Assembly (NCBI RefSeq): GCF_003850565.1
Contig: NZ_CP027706.1
Coordinates: forward strand, 3,472,001-3,536,000
Direction: 5' to 3'
DNA from: Pseudomonas sessilinigenes
Lineage (GTDB): Bacteria > Pseudomonadota > Gammaproteobacteria > Pseudomonadales > Pseudomonadaceae
DNA length: 64,000 bases
Shown here in pieces: positions 17,011 through 25,477 of this stretch. The notes under the pieces are model-generated. The model was given only the letters and a program-made list of their open reading frames with translations. It was not told the origin of the DNA and ran no database searches. A program made the translations under genes and the position numbers. Position 1 is the stretch's first letter; the number at the start of each line of letters is the position of its first letter.

Positions 17011-17529
17011 TCACTCGCCGTCCAGGCGCTCGGCGACACCAATGCAGATGGCCATGATCAGCTTCAGTTCCTTTTGTACCGTACTCAGGGACACCCCCAG
17101 TTCGTCGGCGATTTCCTGATAGCTGTGACCGTGCAGGCGGCTGAGGATGAAGATTCGCTGCTGGCGGGCACTGAGTTGACCCAGGCTGAGGTTCAGGCGT
17201 TCCAGCAACTGTTCGGCGTGGGCGGCGTCCTCGGCGCTGCTGACTGGCGCGGCAACGCTTTCCAGCACCTGGGCCGGTACGTCCTCGAGCAGGGTCCGGT
17301 CCTGGATACGCCGGGCGCGCAAGTGGTCGAGCGCCAGGTTGCGAGCTGTCTGGAACACGAACGGTTCCAGGTGCGTGATGGTGCGCTCGGCAAGCGCCCG
17401 GGTCACGCGCAGGTAAGTCTCCTGCAGCAGGTCTTCGGCGGTGCTGTGGTTGTTGACCATCCGCTCCAGCGTGCGTAGCAGGGACGTTCGTTGAGTGAGG
17501 AAGACGTGGTTGAAGTGCGATTGACTCAC
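17011..17529 (-). CDS. hasI: ECF sigma factor HasI (FecI type)
   Basis: Extracytoplasmic-function sigma factor predicted to transcribe hasR when heme is sensed. I place the start at GTG 17529 (VSQSHFNHVFLTQRTSLL) and not at the upstream ATG 17589, because a near-perfect Fur box covers 17556-17574 and would lie inside the longer reading. The result is 172 residues, the normal size. Region 2 is STAEDLLQETYLRVTRAL with EPFVFQTARNLALDHLR. Region 4 is LSARQQRIFILSRLHGHSY then EIADELGVSLSTVQKELK, the helix-turn-helix. It heads the hasI-hasS-hasR block. Confidence 0.92.
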   Translation of the reverse strand: MSQSHFNHVFLTQRTSLLRTLERMVNNHSTAEDLLQETYLRVTRALAERTITHLEPFVFQTARNLALDHLRARRIQDRTLLEDVPAQVLESVAAPVSSAEDAAHAEQLLERLNLSLGQLSARQQRIFILSRLHGHSYQEIADELGVSLSTVQKELKLIMAICIGVAERLDGE

Positions 17530-17555
17530 AGCAAGGCCTGATCCATTTTTTAGCA

Positions 17556-17574
17556 GATGATAATGATTGTCATC
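17556..17574. promoter_or_regulatory. Fur box of the hasI promoter
   Basis: GATGATAATGATTGTCATC is a close match to the 19-bp Fur consensus, with a TGATAATGATTGTCA core differing from the 7-1-7 ideal at few positions. It lies 27 bases upstream of the chosen hasI GTG, so Fur-Fe2+ should block the promoter when iron is plentiful. Confidence 0.85.
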
Positions 17575-17631
17575 TACGTCCGTGGTCAAGCCTTGTTTGG
17601 ATTGTCTGCCCTGGCAGTGAGTCGTGCTGTG

Positions 17632-17655
17632 GCGGGAACCCGGGGCGATTCCCGC
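17632..17655 (-). terminator. Hairpin behind gap
   Basis: GCGGGAA and TTCCCGC pair across a 10-base GC-rich loop, starting 11 bases after the gap stop codon on the minus strand. There is no T run, so this is a possible mRNA-end hairpin. Confidence 0.4.
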
Positions 17656-17666
17656 AGGTCAGCCAT

Positions 17667-18671
17667 TCATTCGGCGTTGCACAGGGCCAGGCAGTTATCC
17701 AGCATGCGGTTGGAGAACCCCCACTCGTTGTCGTACCAGGCCAGGACCTTGAGCAGGCGGCCGCCACTGACCTTGGTGTGGTTGGTGTCGAAGATCGACG
17801 ACAGCGGGTTGTGGTTGAAGTCGCTGGAGACCAGCGGCAGGGTGTTGTAGCCGAGGATCTTCGAATGCTGGCTGGCGCTCTTGAGCAGGGCGTTGACTTC
17901 CTCGGCGCTGGTGTCGCGCTTGAGGGTCACGGTCAGGTCCACCAGGGAGACGTTGATCACTGGTACCCGTACCGCCATGCCGGTCAGCTTGCCGGCCAGC
18001 TCCGGCAGCACCAGGCCCACGGCCTCGGCTGCGCCGGTCTTGCTCGGGATCATGTTCTGGGTGCCGGAGCGGGCGCGGTAGGGGTCGGTGTGATAGACGT
18101 CGGTGAGGTTCTGGTCGTTGGTGTAGGCATGGATGGTGGTCATCAGGCCGTTCTCGATCCCCAGCTCGCGGTGCAGCACCTGGGCCACCGGGGCCAGGCA
18201 GTTAGTAGTGCAGGAGGCGTTGGAGATGATCTGGTGCGATTGGCGCAGGATGTCGTGGTTGACCCCGTAGACCACGGTGGCATCGGCGCCCTTGGCCGGA
18301 GCCGAGATGATCACTTTGCGCGCGCCGGCCGTAAGATGGGCGGCGGCCTTGGCGCGGTCGGTGAACAGCCCGGTGCATTCGAACACCACGTCGATCTTCT
18401 CTGCGGCCCAGGGCAGCTCGGCCGGATTGCGGATGGCGCTGACCGCGATGCGGTCGCCGTTGACGGTCAGGCTTTCCTGATCATGCTGGATATCGGCGTC
18501 GAACAGGCCGTGGACAGTATCGTGCTTGAGCAGGTGGGCATTGATAGCGCTGTCTCCGAGATCGTTGATGGCGACGACCTGCAGGTCCTGGCGATAGCCT
18601 TGGGTATAGAGTGCGCGCAGGACGTTGCGGCCGATGCGGCCAAAACCATTGATTGCGATTCGAAGAGTCAT
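17667..18671 (-). CDS. gap: Glyceraldehyde-3-phosphate dehydrogenase
   Basis: NAD(P)-dependent GAPDH acting below the Entner-Doudoroff split, converting glyceraldehyde-3-phosphate to 1,3-bisphosphoglycerate. The 334 residues begin [20 protein letters not shown], the Rossmann glycine loop. [19 protein letters not shown] near residue 150 holds the catalytic cysteine, and [12 protein letters not shown] near the end is family-typical. It is divergent from edd, with two HexR operators in the 223-base gap, and so belongs to the HexR regulon in Pseudomonas. It is one of several gap paralogues expected in the genome; this is the glucose-linked one (gap-1/gapA). Confidence 0.96.
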   Translation of the reverse strand: MTLRIAINGFGRIGRNVLRALYTQGYRQDLQVVAINDLGDSAINAHLLKHDTVHGLFDADIQHDQESLTVNGDRIAVSAIRNPAELPWAAEKIDVVFECTGLFTDRAKAAAHLTAGARKVIISAPAKGADATVVYGVNHDILRQSHQIISNASCTTNCLAPVAQVLHRELGIENGLMTTIHAYTNDQNLTDVYHTDPYRARSGTQNMIPSKTGAAEAVGLVLPELAGKLTGMAVRVPVINVSLVDLTVTLKRDTSAEEVNALLKSASQHSKILGYNTLPLVSSDFNHNPLSSIFDTNHTKVSGGRLLKVLAWYDNEWGFSNRMLDNCLALCNAE

Positions 18672-18696
18672 GGGTAAGCGCCTGTCGTAGGATTTG

Positions 18697-18711
18697 TTGT
18701 TGGAATTACAA
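18697..18711. promoter_or_regulatory. HexR operator, gap side
   Basis: TTGTTGGAATTACAA fits the HexR motif TTGT-N7-ACAA exactly. It lies 26 bases upstream of the gap ATG and would repress gap until 2-keto-3-deoxy-6-phosphogluconate binds HexR. Confidence 0.85.
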
Positions 18712-18758
18712 GATTATTCGCATAGAAATAGAAAACAAGCCTTTTTAGTGGCAGTATT

Positions 18759-18773
18759 TTGTTTTATCTACAA
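18759..18773. promoter_or_regulatory. HexR operator, edd side
   Basis: TTGTTTTATCTACAA is a second exact TTGT-N7-ACAA site, 48 bases from the first (centre spacing 62) and about 120 bases upstream of the edd ATG, consistent with control of the edd-glk-gltR-gtsS transcript. Confidence 0.85.
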
Positions 18774-18816
18774 CGAGTGACCTGAATCAACTGGTCCGAA
18801 TGGTCAGGAATTTCCT

Positions 18817-18833
18817 CCACTGTCCCCCAGTGG
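18817..18833 (+). other. Small hairpin in the edd leader
   Basis: CCACTG and CAGTGG form a 6-bp stem with loop TCCCC, about 60 bases before the edd start. It lies in the likely 5' untranslated region; no function assigned. Confidence 0.3.
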
Positions 18834-18894
18834 CGGGGCTTTGGACCAGCATAGACAAACAGGTCGCCACATCCGTTAGCCTGGAGTTCTACAC

Positions 18895-20721
18895 ATGCAT
18901 CCCCGCGTTCTTGAGGTCACCGAACGGCTCATCGCCCGTAGTCGCGCCACTCGCCAGGCCTATCTCGCCCTGATTCGCGGTGCGGCCAGCGACGGCCCGC
19001 AGCGCGGCAAGCTGCAATGCGCGAACTTCGCCCATGGGGTGGCCGGTTGTGGCGCCGAAGACAAGCACAGCCTGCGGATGATGAACGCGGCCAACGTGGC
19101 GATTGTTTCGTCATATAACGACATGTTGTCGGCGCACCAGCCCTACGAGCATTTCCCCGAGTTGATCAAGAAGGCCCTGCGCGAGATCGGTTCGGTGGGC
19201 CAGTTCGCCGGCGGCACCCCAGCCATGTGCGATGGCGTGACCCAGGGCGAGGCGGGGATGGAGCTGAGCCTGCCGAGCCGCGAGGTCATTGCGTTGTCCA
19301 CGGCGGTAGCGCTGTCGCACAACATGTTCGATGCCGCCCTGATGCTCGGTATCTGCGACAAGATCGTCCCGGGCCTGATGATGGGAGCCCTGCGCTTCGG
19401 CCACCTGCCAATGATTTTCGTCCCGGGCGGCCCCATGGTCTCGGGGATCTCCAACAAACAGAAAGCCGACGTGCGCCAGCGCTATGCCGAAGGCAAGGCC
19501 AGTCGCGAAGAGCTGCTGGAATCGGAGATGAAGTCCTACCACAGCCCGGGCACCTGCACCTTCTATGGCACCGCCAACACCAACCAGTTGCTGATGGAGG
19601 TCATGGGCCTGCACTTGCCCGGCGCGTCCTTCGTCAACCCCAACACGCCGTTGCGCGACGCCCTGACCCATGAGGCGGCGCAACAGGTCACCCGCCTGAC
19701 CCGCCAGAGCGGCCACTTCACGCCCATTGGTGAAATCGTCGACGAGCGTTGCCTGGTCAACTCCATCGTCGCCCTGCACGCCACCGGCGGCTCCACCAAC
19801 CACACCCTGCACATGCCGGCCATCGCCCAGGCTGCGGGCATCCAGCTGACCTGGCAGGACATGGCCGACCTCTCCGAGGTGGTGCCGACCCTGTCCCACG
19901 TCTATCCCAACGGCAAGGCCGACATCAACCATTTCCAGGCCGCCGGCGGCATGTCGTTCCTCATCCGCGAACTGCTGGAGGCCGGGCTGCTCCACGAAGA
20001 CGTCAACACCGTGGCCGGCCCGGGCCTGAGCCGCTATACCCAGGAGCCGTTCCTCGACAACGGCAAGCTGGTATGGCGCGACGGCCCGATCGAAAGCCTC
20101 GACGAAAGCATCTTGCGCCCGGTGGCCCGGGCCTTCTCGCCGGAAGGCGGGCTGCGGGTCATGGAAGGCAACCTGGGGCGCGGGGTGATGAAGGTCTCCG
20201 CCGTGGCTCCCGAGCACCAGGTCGTCGAGGCTCCGGCCATGGTGTTCCAGGACCAGCAGGACCTGGCCGATGCCTTCAAGGCCGGCCAACTGGAGAAAGA
20301 CTTCGTGGCGGTGATGCGCTTCCAGGGTCCGCGTTCCAACGGCATGCCCGAGCTGCACAAGATGACCCCTTTCCTGGGTGTGCTGCAGGACCGTGGCTTC
20401 AAGGTGGCCCTGGTCACCGACGGGCGCATGTCTGGCGCCTCGGGCAAGATCCCGGCGGCCATTCATGTCAGCCCCGAAGCCCATGTCGGCGGGGCGCTGG
20501 CCCGGGTGCGGGATGGCGACATCATTCGCGTGGATGGCGTCAAGGGCACCCTGGAGCTTAAGGTGGACGCCGAACAGTTCGCCGCCCGCGAGCCGGCCAA
20601 GGGCCTGCTGGGCAACAACGTCGGCACCGGCCGCGAACTCTTCGCCTTCATGCGCATGGCCTTCAGCTCGGCAGAGCAGGGCGCCAGCGCCTTCACTTCT
20701 GCCCTGGAGACATTGAATTGA
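18895..20721 (+). CDS. edd: Phosphogluconate dehydratase Edd
   Basis: First committed Entner-Doudoroff enzyme; it dehydrates 6-phosphogluconate to 2-keto-3-deoxy-6-phosphogluconate using an iron-sulfur cluster. The 608 residues equal the family norm. [17 protein letters not shown] opens the protein. [20 protein letters not shown] around residue 106 is the IlvD/Edd signature with a cluster cysteine; [12 protein letters not shown] and [19 protein letters not shown] near residue 505 are further signatures. GGAG precedes the ATG by nine bases. Its stop overlaps the TTG start of glk. Confidence 0.98.
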   Translation: MHPRVLEVTERLIARSRATRQAYLALIRGAASDGPQRGKLQCANFAHGVAGCGAEDKHSLRMMNAANVAIVSSYNDMLSAHQPYEHFPELIKKALREIGSVGQFAGGTPAMCDGVTQGEAGMELSLPSREVIALSTAVALSHNMFDAALMLGICDKIVPGLMMGALRFGHLPMIFVPGGPMVSGISNKQKADVRQRYAEGKASREELLESEMKSYHSPGTCTFYGTANTNQLLMEVMGLHLPGASFVNPNTPLRDALTHEAAQQVTRLTRQSGHFTPIGEIVDERCLVNSIVALHATGGSTNHTLHMPAIAQAAGIQLTWQDMADLSEVVPTLSHVYPNGKADINHFQAAGGMSFLIRELLEAGLLHEDVNTVAGPGLSRYTQEPFLDNGKLVWRDGPIESLDESILRPVARAFSPEGGLRVMEGNLGRGVMKVSAVAPEHQVVEAPAMVFQDQQDLADAFKAGQLEKDFVAVMRFQGPRSNGMPELHKMTPFLGVLQDRGFKVALVTDGRMSGASGKIPAAIHVSPEAHVGGALARVRDGDIIRVDGVKGTLELKVDAEQFAAREPAKGLLGNNVGTGRELFAFMRMAFSSAEQGASAFTSALETLN

Positions 20722-21668
20722 AACTGGCCCTGGTCGGTGACATCGGCGGCACCAACGCTCGGTTCGCGTTGTGGAAAGACCAACAGCTGGACGCGATCCA
20801 GGTCCATGCGACGGCGGACTACAGCTGTCCGGAAGATGCCATCAAGGCCTACCTGAAGGAGCAGGGCCTGGCCCTGGGCGCGGTGGGCTCGGTGTGCCTC
20901 TCGGTGGCCGGGCCGGTCAGTGGCGACGAGTTCCGCTTCACCAACAATCACTGGCACCTCAACCGCCAGGCGTTCTGCAAGGCGCTGCAGGTCGAACGCC
21001 TGCTGCTGGTCAACGATTTCTCGGCCATGGCCCTGGGCATGACTCGCCTACAGCCGGATGAGTTCCGCGTGGTCTGCGAGGGCGTTGCCGAGCCGTTGCG
21101 TCCGGCGGTGGTGATCGGCCCGGGTACCGGCCTGGGGGTGGGCACCCTGCTGAACTTCGGTGATGGCCGCTACATGGCCCTGCCGGGTGAGGGTGGGCAT
21201 GTCGACCTGCCCTTGAGCAGTCCCCGGGAAACCCAGCTCTGGCAACACATCCACGACGAAATCGGCCATGTCAGCGCCGAAACCGCCCTCAGCGGTGGCG
21301 GCCTGCCCCGGGTCTACCGGGCCATCTGCGCAGTGGACGGCCACGAGCCGCGGCTGGATACCCCCGAGGCGATCACCGCTGCGGGGTTGGCCGGCGACCC
21401 CATCGCCCGCGAGGTGCTGGAGCAGTTCAGTTGCTGGCTGGGCCGGGTGGCGGGCAACAATGTGCTGACCACCGGTGGCCGGGGCGGGGTATACATCGTC
21501 GGCGGGGTGATCCCGCGTTTTGCCGACTTTTTCATCCAGAGCGGCTTCGCCAAGAGCTTTGCCGACAAGGGCTGCATGAGCGACTACTTCAAGGGCATCC
21601 CGGTGTGGCTGGTGACGGCGCCCTATTCCGGACTGACCGGCGCCGGGGTGGCCCTGGAACAGGCATAA
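20718..21668 (+). CDS. glk: Glucokinase Glk
   Basis: Cytoplasmic ATP-dependent glucokinase that phosphorylates glucose delivered by the GtsABCD transporter. Start is the TTG at 20718, which overlaps the edd stop (TTGA), an unusual start codon fixed by translational coupling and by the family N-terminus [18 protein letters not shown]. The 316 residues contain the phosphate loop [11 protein letters not shown], the [13 protein letters not shown] segment with the catalytic aspartate, [12 protein letters not shown] for ATP binding, and [13 protein letters not shown]. It is second in the edd-glk-gltR-gtsS run. Confidence 0.97.
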   Translation: MKLALVGDIGGTNARFALWKDQQLDAIQVHATADYSCPEDAIKAYLKEQGLALGAVGSVCLSVAGPVSGDEFRFTNNHWHLNRQAFCKALQVERLLLVNDFSAMALGMTRLQPDEFRVVCEGVAEPLRPAVVIGPGTGLGVGTLLNFGDGRYMALPGEGGHVDLPLSSPRETQLWQHIHDEIGHVSAETALSGGGLPRVYRAICAVDGHEPRLDTPEAITAAGLAGDPIAREVLEQFSCWLGRVAGNNVLTTGGRGGVYIVGGVIPRFADFFIQSGFAKSFADKGCMSDYFKGIPVWLVTAPYSGLTGAGVALEQA

Positions 21669-21706
21669 TCGCCCCCCATTCATGACAACAACAAAGGACG
21701 GCATGG

Positions 21707-22438
21707 GTGAGTTCAGTCAGTAGGTCGATCTTGTTGGTCGACGACGATCAGGAAATCCGCGAGCTGCTGGAGACCTACCTCAGTCGCTGTGGCTTCCAGG
21801 TGCGCAGCACCGCCGATGGCGCGGGCTTTCGCCAGGCCCTGAGCGAGGCCCCCTGTGATCTGGTGATCCTCGACGTGATGCTGCCCGATGAGGACGGCTT
21901 CAGCCTGTGTCGCTGGATTCGCCAGCACCCCAAGCGCGGCCAGGTGCCGATCATCATGCTCACCGCCAGCTCCGATGAAGCCGACCGGGTCATCGGCCTG
22001 GAGCTGGGGGCCGATGACTACCTGGGCAAGCCGTTCAGCCCTCGTGAGTTGCAGGCACGGATCAAGGCCTTGTTGCGCCGCGCGCAATTCGCCCAGGAAC
22101 GGGCTGGCGGCGAAGTGTTGTGCTTCGACGAGTGGCGCCTGGACGTGATCAGCCACCGCCTGTTCCACAATGACGGCGAGGAAGTGATCCTCTCCGGCGC
22201 CGACTTCGCCCTGCTCAAGCTGTTTCTCGATCATCCCCAGGAAATCCTCGACCGCGACACCATCGGCAATGCCACCCGTGGCCGCGACCTGATGCCCCTG
22301 GATCGCATCGTCGACATGGCGGTCAGCCGCTTGCGCCAGCGCCTGCGGGATACTGAAAAGCCCCCGCGGCTGATTCGCACGGTGCGCGGCAGCGGCTACC
22401 AGTTGGCGGCCAATGTGGTAGCTGACTGTGCTCGCTGA
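21707..22438 (+). CDS. gltR: Response regulator GltR
   Basis: OmpR-type response regulator controlling glucose transport genes in pseudomonads. It begins at GTG 21707; an ATG four bases earlier is out of frame and soon hits a stop, and AAGGA lies about nine bases upstream. The receiver domain occupies about 1-125 with the acidic pocket VDDDQ at 11-15, the phosphorylation site Asp56 (LVILDVMLPDEDGF), and a conserved lysine in LGKPFSP. A winged-helix DNA-binding domain follows, ending RTVRGSGYQLAANV. The kinase gene overlaps its end. Known role in the family: regulation of gtsABCD/oprB. Confidence 0.93.
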   Translation: MSSVSRSILLVDDDQEIRELLETYLSRCGFQVRSTADGAGFRQALSEAPCDLVILDVMLPDEDGFSLCRWIRQHPKRGQVPIIMLTASSDEADRVIGLELGADDYLGKPFSPRELQARIKALLRRAQFAQERAGGEVLCFDEWRLDVISHRLFHNDGEEVILSGADFALLKLFLDHPQEILDRDTIGNATRGRDLMPLDRIVDMAVSRLRQRLRDTEKPPRLIRTVRGSGYQLAANVVADCAR

Positions 22439-23897
22439 AACCCTCAAGGGCTGCCTGCAACGGGTGCCTATGCCGCGTTCGCTGTTGGGCCGGATGCTGT
22501 TGCTGACCCTGCTGGTGGTGCTGCTGGCCCAGGCCCTGTCCAGCGTGATCTGGGTCTCGCAGTTGCGCGCCACCCAGCTCGAGGGCCTGGTGACCAGCGC
22601 CCGCAGCCTGGCCCATTCGATGACCGCCAGCGTCAGTTACCTGCGTTCGCTGCCGGTGGCCTATCGGCCGCTGGTACTCGACCAGTTGCGCAGCATGGGC
22701 GGCACGCGTTTTGTCGTGACCCTCAACGACAAGCCGCTGGACATGCAGGTGTTGCCGGCCACGCCGCGCAAGGAGGCGGTACTGCAGGCGGTGGAGCAGG
22801 TGTTGCGCCAGTCCCTGGGCAACGATGCGGACATCTCCGTGACCTTCGTGCGCCCCGACGACCTGCGGATCTTCAATGGCGGCCTGAAGCTCGACGAGCT
22901 GCCACGGTCCTGGGCCCACTACGCCCTGACCCTGGAACCGGTGAATCCGCCGGTGCTGGTGACCCAGATCCAGATGGCCCCGGGCGAGTGGTTGTACATC
23001 GCTTCATTGCTGCCCGAGCCCTACACCAGCCTTGAAGAGCAGGGGCTGCCGGCGCAACAGGTGTGGTTCATCCTGCTGACCAGCGGCTTCCTGTTGCTGT
23101 TCATCGGCCTCTTGGTGCACTGGCAGAGTCGGCCCCTCAAGCGCCTGGCCCGGGCCGCCCGCGAGTTGTCCCTGGGCGCCGATGTGCAGCCGGTGGCGCC
23201 GGGCGGCGGCAGCGAGGTGGTGGAAGTGGCGAGGGCCTTCAACAGCATGCGCGAGCGCATCAGCCGCTACCTGACCGAGCGCAGCCAGCTGTTCAGCGCC
23301 ATCTCCCACGACTTGCGCACCCCCATCACCCGCCTGCGGTTGCGGGTGGAGCTGCTGGAGGACGAACAGCTGCAAGCCAAGTTCGGCCGCGACCTCGATG
23401 AGCTGGAGCTGCTGGTCAAGGGCGCCCTGCAATGCGTCAAGGACACCGACATCCACGAGAACATCGAGCCGGTCGACCTCAACCAGGTGCTCGATTGCCT
23501 GGTGGAACCGTATCTGGCGCCCAATGGCAATGGCCGGGTGACCCAGCAGGGACGAGCTTTGGCCAGCTACCCGGGCAAGCCCCTGGCGCTCAAGCGCTGC
23601 ATGGGCAATTTGATCGACAACGCCCTGAAGTATGGGCAGAACGCCCACCTGCATATCGAAGATGACGCCGGCGCTTTCATCCTGCACGTGGACGACGAGG
23701 GCCCCGGCGTGCCCCAGCAGCGGCTGGAGCAGGTCTTCGAGCCACACTTTCGCCTGGCCGGCCAGCAGCAGGGCTACGGCCTGGGCCTGGGCATCGCGCG
23801 CAACATCGCCCATAGCCATGGCGGGGAAGTCAGCCTGCAGAACCTGCGCGAGGGTGGCCTGCGGGTGACCTTGTACCTACCGCGTTTCGCGGACTGA
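22428..23897 (+). CDS. gtsS: Sensor histidine kinase GtsS
   Basis: Inner-membrane histidine kinase partnering GltR. It starts at GTG 22428 inside the end of gltR (11-base overlap). The 489 residues have an N-terminal membrane segment (MLLLTLLVVLLAQALSSVIW, about 24-43), a periplasmic sensor of about 165 residues, a second membrane segment near 210-230, and HAMP to about 275. The HisKA box is FSAISHDLRTPITRLR with the phosphorylated histidine near residue 291. The HATPase domain has GNLIDNALKYG and GLGLGIARNIAHSHGG. The sensed ligand is probably a glucose or gluconate metabolite, an inference from context. Confidence 0.92.
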   Translation: MLAETLKGCLQRVPMPRSLLGRMLLLTLLVVLLAQALSSVIWVSQLRATQLEGLVTSARSLAHSMTASVSYLRSLPVAYRPLVLDQLRSMGGTRFVVTLNDKPLDMQVLPATPRKEAVLQAVEQVLRQSLGNDADISVTFVRPDDLRIFNGGLKLDELPRSWAHYALTLEPVNPPVLVTQIQMAPGEWLYIASLLPEPYTSLEEQGLPAQQVWFILLTSGFLLLFIGLLVHWQSRPLKRLARAARELSLGADVQPVAPGGGSEVVEVARAFNSMRERISRYLTERSQLFSAISHDLRTPITRLRLRVELLEDEQLQAKFGRDLDELELLVKGALQCVKDTDIHENIEPVDLNQVLDCLVEPYLAPNGNGRVTQQGRALASYPGKPLALKRCMGNLIDNALKYGQNAHLHIEDDAGAFILHVDDEGPGVPQQRLEQVFEPHFRLAGQQQGYGLGLGIARNIAHSHGGEVSLQNLREGGLRVTLYLPRFAD

Positions 23898-23908
23898 ACA
23901 ACCCTCCT

Positions 23909-23987
23909 GTAGCAGCGGGGCTTGCCTGGCAAGCGTCGTGCCTGGCAGGGCGCGTTATCGTGCATCGCGAGCAAGCTTCGCCCCTAC
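23909..23987. repeat. REP-type inverted pair downstream of gtsS
   Basis: GTAGCAGCGGGGCTTGC at 23909-23925 is mirrored by GCAAGCTTCGCCCCTAC ending at 23987. The arms are imperfect, with a 45-base spacer holding further short symmetries. The shape and sequence match Pseudomonas REP doublets. It lies between the gltR-gtsS transcript and the next promoter. Confidence 0.65.
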
Positions 23988-24013
23988 CGGCGTCCGCTGG
24001 TTTGTCACGGCCT

Positions 24014-24070
24014 GGTGACATTTGCCGTGTCCTTCGTTACCTGGGGCGAACCTTGGCTTGATTAGACTCA
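24014..24070 (+). promoter_or_regulatory. Conserved promoter module, copy 1
   Basis: Blocks GGTGACATTT, CTTCGTTAC and TTAGACTC recur in the same order and at identical spacing in the region before gtsA (25368-25423). Over the 56 aligned bases 36 are identical with no gap. It probably holds an activator site (GltR is the obvious candidate) and a TAGACT -10 element. Confidence 0.65.
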
Positions 24071-24101
24071 AGCCTTCGACAAGAACAACAACAGGTCGTC
24101 C

Positions 24102-25361
24102 ATGGAACCTCTTTCCCTGCCGTTCAGCAGTTGGCTGAACGCTCCCGCACACCACAGCTGGCTGGCCGCCGAGGGCCTGCGGCTGCTGGACTTCGCCAAG
24201 GCTTCACGACTTGCCGAGGGCTTCGGCAACCTGGATGCCCGGGGCTGCCTGCCTGCTGGCGCCCGGGCCGAAACCATGAATACCGCGCGCATGACCCACA
24301 GCTTCGCCATGGCCCATATCCAGGGGCTGCCTGGCTTTGCCGAACTGGTGGACCACGGTGTCGCGGCACTCTTGGGTCCGCTGCGCGATGCCGAGCACGG
24401 CGGCTGGTTCGCGGTGGCCGGGCAGGCCGACGGCAATGGCGGCAAGGCTGCCTACTTGCATGCCTTCGTCGCCCTGGCCGCCAGTTCCGCGGTGGTGGCC
24501 CGGCGCCCGGGGGGCGAGGCCTTGCTGGAGCAGGCGGTTGGCGTGATCGAGGAGCATTTCTGGAGCGAGCAGGAGGGCGCAATGATCGAGTCCTTCAGCC
24601 GCGACTGGAGCGAGCAGGAGGCCTATCGCGGGGCCAACAGCAACATGCACGCCACCGAGGCCTTTCTCGCCCTGGCCGATGTCACCCAGGACCCGCGCTG
24701 GCTCAGCCGCGCCCTGCGCATCGCAGAGCGCTTGATCCACGGCCATGCCGCGGCCAACGACTTCATGGTGGTCGAACACTTCGACCTGGATTGGCAGCCC
24801 TTGCGCGATTACAACCGGGAGTGTCCCGCCGATGGTTTTCGCCCCTTCGGCACCACGCCGGGCCACGGATTCGAGTGGGCGCGGCTGTTGCTGCACCTGG
24901 AAGCCGCGCGGGGCCAGGCTGGAATGCTGACCCCTGGCTGGCTGGCGCTGGATGCCCAGCGCCTGTTCGACAGCAACTGCCGTCACGGCTGGAACGTGGA
25001 TGGCGCCCCGGGGATCGTCTACACCCTGGATTGGGACAACCGCCCGGTGGTGCGCCAGCGCCTGCACTGGACCCACGCCGAAGCCAGCGCCGCCGCCAGT
25101 GCCCTGCTCAGGCGCACCGCAGAGGAGCGCTACGAGACCTGGTACCGGGTTTTCTGGGAGTTCTGCCAGGAGCATTTCATCGATCATGAGTTCGGCAGCT
25201 GGCACCACGAACTGGGCCTGGACAACCGCCCTGCGGCAGAAATCTGGGGCGGCAAGCCGGACCTTTATCACGCCTGGCAGGCCGTGCTGATTCCGCGCCT
25301 GCCCCTGGCGCCGAGCATGGCCTCGGCCCTGGCCCAAGTGCCTGCCACGGGCTCTGTGTAA
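24102..25361 (+). CDS. AGE-family sugar epimerase/isomerase
   Basis: A 419-residue member of the N-acylglucosamine 2-epimerase superfamily, probably acting as an aldose-ketose isomerase (mannose isomerase or YihS-like). Its alpha/alpha barrel carries the family histidines in MTHSFAMAHIQG (about 64-75), NMHATEAFLAL (about 184-194), GHGFEWARLLLHLE (about 249-262) and WTHAEASAAASAL (about 323-335). It has no signal peptide and so is cytoplasmic. It sits directly before gtsA and has a near-copy of the gtsA promoter, so its sugar is likely brought in by the same system. The exact substrate (mannose, fructose or glucose) cannot be told from sequence alone. Confidence 0.85.
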   Translation: MEPLSLPFSSWLNAPAHHSWLAAEGLRLLDFAKASRLAEGFGNLDARGCLPAGARAETMNTARMTHSFAMAHIQGLPGFAELVDHGVAALLGPLRDAEHGGWFAVAGQADGNGGKAAYLHAFVALAASSAVVARRPGGEALLEQAVGVIEEHFWSEQEGAMIESFSRDWSEQEAYRGANSNMHATEAFLALADVTQDPRWLSRALRIAERLIHGHAAANDFMVVEHFDLDWQPLRDYNRECPADGFRPFGTTPGHGFEWARLLLHLEAARGQAGMLTPGWLALDAQRLFDSNCRHGWNVDGAPGIVYTLDWDNRPVVRQRLHWTHAEASAAASALLRRTAEERYETWYRVFWEFCQEHFIDHEFGSWHHELGLDNRPAAEIWGGKPDLYHAWQAVLIPRLPLAPSMASALAQVPATGSV

Positions 25362-25367
25362 CCATGC

Positions 25368-25423
25368 GGTGACATTTCCCCATCGCTTCGTTACTCGGGC
25401 GCTGGACTAGGCTGTTTAGACTC
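25368..25423 (+). promoter_or_regulatory. Conserved promoter module, copy 2 (gtsA)
   Basis: GGTGACATTT, CTTCGTTAC and TTAGACTC in the same phase as at 24014-24069. The poor -35 region suggests activator dependence. It would drive gtsABCD-oprB. Confidence 0.65.
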
Positions 25424-25477
25424 GTTTGCAGCGCAAGCACCAGACTTGCATGCATAACAACAAGAAAGGTACTTCAG

